Source of the DNA: Phycisphaerales bacterium
GTDB lineage: Bacteria > Planctomycetota > Phycisphaerae > Phycisphaerales > UBA1924
NCBI GenBank assembly: GCA_016741915.1
Contig: JACVCS010000007.1
Location: 1 to 64,000 of the forward strand
Length of the DNA stretch: 64,000 bases
Direction: 5' to 3'
Positions 61,383 to 64,000 of the stretch are shown here, piece by piece. Made by a program: the position numbers and the translations under genes. The notes under the pieces were generated by a model. The model ran no database searches, was not told where the DNA came from, and worked only from the letters and a program-made list of their open reading frames with translations. Each line of letters starts with the position of its first letter. Position 1 is the stretch's first letter.

Positions 61383-61666
61383 TGGCCCGCTCCTTCCGCC
61401 GCGCTGCCCCCTCCCGCTTCCGCGGCGTGAGCACCATCAGGGTCCGAGCATCCCGGACAGTCAACCGTCAGAGCGCCCCGATCCGGATGCGGCGGCGTAG
61501 CCACCGCACCGGCACCGATCCCGCCGTGCACCACCCCCATCCCCCGCCGTGTATTGAGTCGACGAACCCCCTCCGCCAGCAGTTCCGCCAGCGTCCCGAT
61601 GTTCAGTCGAGATTCGTCGGGGTGTAAGTCCCGGTCGCGATCGATGTTTGTGCGCGTGCTTTCCAT
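61379..61666 (-). CDS. First small gene of recombinase operon (second copy)
   Basis: A 95-residue protein. The segment DESRLNIGTLAELLAEGVRRLNTRRG corresponds to the small protein at 24125-24358. A Gly/Ala-rich C-terminus has CPGC. The ATG at 61664-61666 is preceded by GGGGAG at very short spacing; a TTG at 61675 is the alternative. Function unknown. Confidence 0.55.
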   Translation of the reverse strand: MESTRTNIDRDRDLHPDESRLNIGTLAELLAEGVRRLNTRRGMGVVHGGIGAGAVATPPHPDRGALTVDCPGCSDPDGAHAAEAGGGSAAEGAGQ

Positions 61667-61721
61667 GCTCCCCAAAGGATTTCGGGGAGCGGGGGTCTTC
61701 TCAGGAAACCGATGTCAGATT

Positions 61722-61770
61722 GGTCTTCTTGGGTCTCCTGTGGTCTTCTGGTGGTCTCCTTGTGGTCTCC
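61722..61770 (-). repeat. Five tandem GGTCTYC repeats
   Basis: GGTCTTC or GGTCTCC starts at 61722, 61732, 61742, 61753 and 61764, a period of 10-11 bases, with a sixth outlying copy at 61694. On the coding strand they read G(G/A)AGACC. One helical turn per repeat suggests a row of protein sites on one face of the DNA, upstream of the recombinase operon. Confidence 0.6.
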
Positions 61771-61874
61771 AGACGGGCCCATGCGGCCGCTGGTGCAGGT
61801 TGTCCAGCACGATTCGGGCCGGTTCACAACGCTCGGCGGCAATGTCCGGGAGCGCTCCGCGGCGATTTATTGAC

Positions 61875-63071
61875 TCAGGCTTGCCCGTCTTCTCTGTCCA
61901 ATGCGGCTTGCAAGTCCTTGCGGTACATCGACAGGTCCGGACAGTTGATCAACGAGTGCACGTCGTACAAATTTTGTTTCCCTTTGCCACTGTTCAAACT
62001 CTTGACCTTCCCCCGAGACGCAAGCCGCCGCAGTTCTCTGGCTTTTAGCTCCACGTACCCATCGGGTTTATCTCGCTTCGTGGCCTCAATAACCCACTCG
62101 ACCTTCCGCCACGCGGGTTGTTCACCGGGCTCTTGCACTTCAGCGGGTTGGAGGTCAACCGTCCACCATCCCGCTCTTCTCATCAACCGAAGCAGGAGTT
62201 CCGAGAACTCCAACAAGATTGCTTGGATCTCGCCCGTGTTCCCATGCGGCCTCTTCGATAGACGACTGAGGACCGACTCGACCGCCGAGCGCACCCGATT
62301 CCGCTCTTCCAACGAAAGAGCCTGGTAGAACGCTACAGGCCATTCTTCATCGAACCGCGATAGCCCGCCCTCCAGCACCTCGAACGCCACCTCCCAGCAC
62401 TGATCAGGCAGGTGCTTTCTCGGGCTTTGCAACTCGCCGACGATGAGCACCGCTGCGTAGTAGATCTTCTGCCAAGTGCCGAGGTTGCAGAGCACGTCCG
62501 TCAGCCGCCTTTGCGGACTTCGCTCCATGATCCGTGCGCACGACTGTTCGACAACGTCAAGCAGATTTGACCACTGTTGTTCTTTCGCTTGCGCTCGCGC
62601 CAAGGCCAAGTTGCGTGAACTTCCAGTACCCTGTGTGTCGCTCACACACGCGTACAACTCGGTCACCGGTCCCAAAGCCCCTTCCACCCGCTCATTGAGT
62701 ATGAGGAACATCACCACCGCTTCCCACTGTTCGTTCGTCGACCATTGCCCCGTATCCACAGTCGTTGCAGAAACACGCTGGATCTCCGCCTTAAACCGAT
62801 CTGCCCGGCCGATGGATGGTGGAGCCTTCGTCACCCTCTCGGTCTTGGTCCGCTCCAACGGCCTGTCCATCTCATCGAGGTAAATCGCCGGACTGATCAA
62901 CCCTTGAATGTCACGCTCTTCCCTTGGCGGCTGCAACTCCTCCGGAACTGTGCATTTGTTCAGTACTCGACGCACCGCCAGCCTCGCCTCATCGGCTCGG
63001 CCCAAAGCCAACTCCTCGCACCGTTTCACAAGTTCATCTGCACGGGACGCTTTCGAAGCATGCTTTGTCAT
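61875..63071 (-). CDS. Hypothetical protein
   Basis: A 398-residue, largely helical protein without recognised family. Seen: a charged N-terminus (MTKHASKASRADELVKRCEELALG), a middle part with helices resembling a solenoid (LCNLGTWQKIYYAAVLIVGELQ, WEVAFEVLEGGLSRFDEEWPVAFYQALS), and a C-terminal part that may bind nucleic acid (VELKARELRRLASRGKVKSL). AGGAG lies seven bases before the ATG. Base composition is more AT-rich than the recombinase operon beside it, so it is probably acquired separately. It lies between the element and tRNA-Asn. Confidence 0.7.
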   Translation of the reverse strand: MTKHASKASRADELVKRCEELALGRADEARLAVRRVLNKCTVPEELQPPREERDIQGLISPAIYLDEMDRPLERTKTERVTKAPPSIGRADRFKAEIQRVSATTVDTGQWSTNEQWEAVVMFLILNERVEGALGPVTELYACVSDTQGTGSSRNLALARAQAKEQQWSNLLDVVEQSCARIMERSPQRRLTDVLCNLGTWQKIYYAAVLIVGELQSPRKHLPDQCWEVAFEVLEGGLSRFDEEWPVAFYQALSLEERNRVRSAVESVLSRLSKRPHGNTGEIQAILLEFSELLLRLMRRAGWWTVDLQPAEVQEPGEQPAWRKVEWVIEATKRDKPDGYVELKARELRRLASRGKVKSLNSGKGKQNLYDVHSLINCPDLSMYRKDLQAALDREDGQA

Positions 63072-63331
63072 GTCAAAGCTCCTTTCGCGCAGAATGTAGC
63101 GCCCAGTCATTGCGTAATGAACGGGCAACCGATCAAAACTCAGGACTTGTTAACCTCTGCAAAGTCAACCGCAGAGTTCAGAGTTTTCAGAGTTTGCACG
63201 CCAGCGGCGATTGAAACTCAACCCCGCCACGGGCATGACAACGATCATCCCCCGCTCTGCCCGGTTCGCAGCAGCCCGAGAATCCTCGGGAAAAGGCGGA
63301 CGATTCCGCCGCCAACCAAAACCACACGGGC
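63072..63331. other. Intergenic region between unknown gene and tRNA terminator
   Basis: About 260 bases with no gene seen. It holds the promoter region of the gene ending at 61875. Confidence 0.4.
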
Positions 63332-63366
63332 CGTAAAGCAAAACCGCCGGGCTTTCGCCCGGCGGT
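63332..63366 (-). terminator. Intrinsic terminator of tRNA-Asn
   Basis: Minus-strand stem ACCGCCGGGC / GCCCGGCGGT with GAAA loop, then TTTGCTTTACGG, six bases after the tRNA. Confidence 0.88.
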
Positions 63367-63372
63367 CTTCAG

Positions 63373-63444
63373 CTCCTCGAGCAGGACTCGAACCTGCAAC
63401 CTGCCGGTTAACAGCCGGCCGCTCTACCATTGAGCTATCGAGGA
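63373..63444 (-). tRNA. tRNA-Asn (anticodon GTT)
   Basis: Acceptor stem TCCTCGA / TCGAGGA, D arm GCTC-AATGGTA-GAGC, anticodon stem-loop GCCGG-CTGTTAA-CCGGC with anticodon GTT, T arm GCAGG-TTCGAGT-CCTGC, discriminator G. CCA is not encoded. 72 bases. Confidence 0.97.
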
Positions 63445-64000
63445 ATCAGCTTTTCTATCCTCAAAGGCCCGACTTCTCGCGGCCTTCGATACTCTGCATC
63501 ACATCACCGAAAATTCCAATCAAACACCAACCAGCCTTCTCTTCCGCCCACAAAGACCATCCCTGCCAGTCGTCGCGGAGGGCCAAAACAGTAGCGGCCT
63601 CACTCCATCGGTCAAGTCACCCAACGCGCTCACTTCCCTCTTCAACTTCTCCGCCCAATCACGCCTTTCACCCCCCACTCACCCCCCACTCTCACCCCCA
63701 CTTTCCCGCATTCATCCTCTTCTGCACCAGATTTCAGCCTCTCGCCTGACCCCCCATTTCCCCTTCACGCCCCCACCCTCCCCACTCTCTCCACCCGGTC
63801 CAATCGCCCCTGACACCCACCACTCGATCTCGCACCCAGCACCACCCCGCTACTCGCTCTTCACCCCGTCGAGTCACCACCGCAAACGACGGGATCATCG
63901 TCCTATCAAAATCCGATCAGCCCACAATCAACGCACTCCCTATGGCTTCTCCTCGCTCAGATCAACCCGCCGCCGAAGTTCCGCCCATCCACGGTTCAGC
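63445..64000. other. Pyrimidine-rich non-coding end
   Basis: No credible gene. From about 63620 to 63860 the plus strand is very rich in C and T. On the minus strand 63671-63707 has four G runs (6, 6, 5 and 3) with loops of 5-7 bases, a possible G-quadruplex upstream of the tRNA gene. Confidence 0.5.

Larger units (their letters stand above)
52265..61666. mobile_element. Second mobile element, candidate phage satellite
   Basis: It carries a tyrosine recombinase at the left, HARE-HTH and ParB-methyltransferase genes paralogous to the prophage, a TerS-like HTH protein, a primase-helicase, and a four-gene serine recombinase operon paralogous to that of the prophage. No capsid, portal or tail gene is present. 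Borders are estimated from the outermost recombinase genes; the unknown gene at 61875 and the tRNA-Asn at 63373 may also belong. Confidence 0.55.

Noticed and set aside
63245-63430. 61-residue frame across tRNA-Asn
   Set aside because: It is read-through of the tRNA and its terminator.
1-64000. CRISPR array or IS element
   Set aside because: No regularly spaced identical repeats with unique spacers, and no DDE transposase with terminal inverted repeats, were found.

Overview
The window is GC-rich, densely coded and carries one tRNA. It reads as a chromosomal stretch of a planctomycete, probably Phycisphaerae-like. The basis is a giant Rhs/YD-repeat protein with a dockerin-like calcium-binding segment, a membrane protein ending in the CGY...CPECG zinc ribbon common in that phylum, and recombinase/DUF2924/HTH operons typical of planctomycete mobile DNA. 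The assignment rests on protein style, not on a marker gene.

Region 1 (1 to about 24.5 kb) is most of a tailed-phage prophage cut by the left window edge. On the minus strand, in order of transcription, it has a phage sigma factor, a small protein, a RecA-like ATPase, DUF669, a RusA-like resolvase, an SF2 helicase and a Prim-Pol/helicase. A ParB-methyltransferase follows, then TerL, portal, a protease/major-capsid fusion, DUF2190 and a head-tail protein. A small plus-strand operon (7.4-9.3 kb) includes a HARE-HTH protein. Four copies of a bipartite motif, TTCGCCAC-N15/16-CGTAG, lie in front of transcription units and look like promoters of the phage sigma factor. A serine recombinase operon (HTH, recombinase, DUF2924, small protein) sits at the right end and has one copy of the motif.

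Region 2 (18.4-40.5 kb) is a defence island overlapping the prophage end. It holds a two-gene QueC-like/winged-helix system, an orphan excisionase-like antitoxin and an AAA_13 ATPase with PrrC/RloC-like C-terminal residues. It also has a 1510-residue SIR2-TPR-GreA/B-C-like-PIN protein and a type I restriction-modification operon (hsdR, hsdS, hsdM). A probable toxin, an MqsA-like antitoxin and a SecB-like chaperone are inserted between hsdS and hsdM, have their own sigma70-type promoter, and are joined to hsdM by an ATGA overlap.

Region 3 (40.8-50.8 kb) is a polymorphic-toxin locus. A secreted 2257-residue Rhs protein ends in a Cys-rich HExxH metallopeptidase tip and is followed by an overlapping probable immunity gene. 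Downstream lie a displaced second tip with another HExxH domain, its own probable immunity gene, and a detached piece of Rhs core. Tips and immunity genes are clearly AT-richer than the core.

Region 4 (52.3-61.7 kb) is a second mobile element. It shares its leader, HARE-HTH, ParB-methyltransferase and recombinase-operon modules with the prophage but has no capsid genes, and it carries its own NrS-1-type primase-helicase and a TerS-like HTH protein. It may be a phage satellite. A gene of unknown function and a tRNA-Asn with its terminator follow. The last 550 bases are non-coding and pyrimidine-rich.
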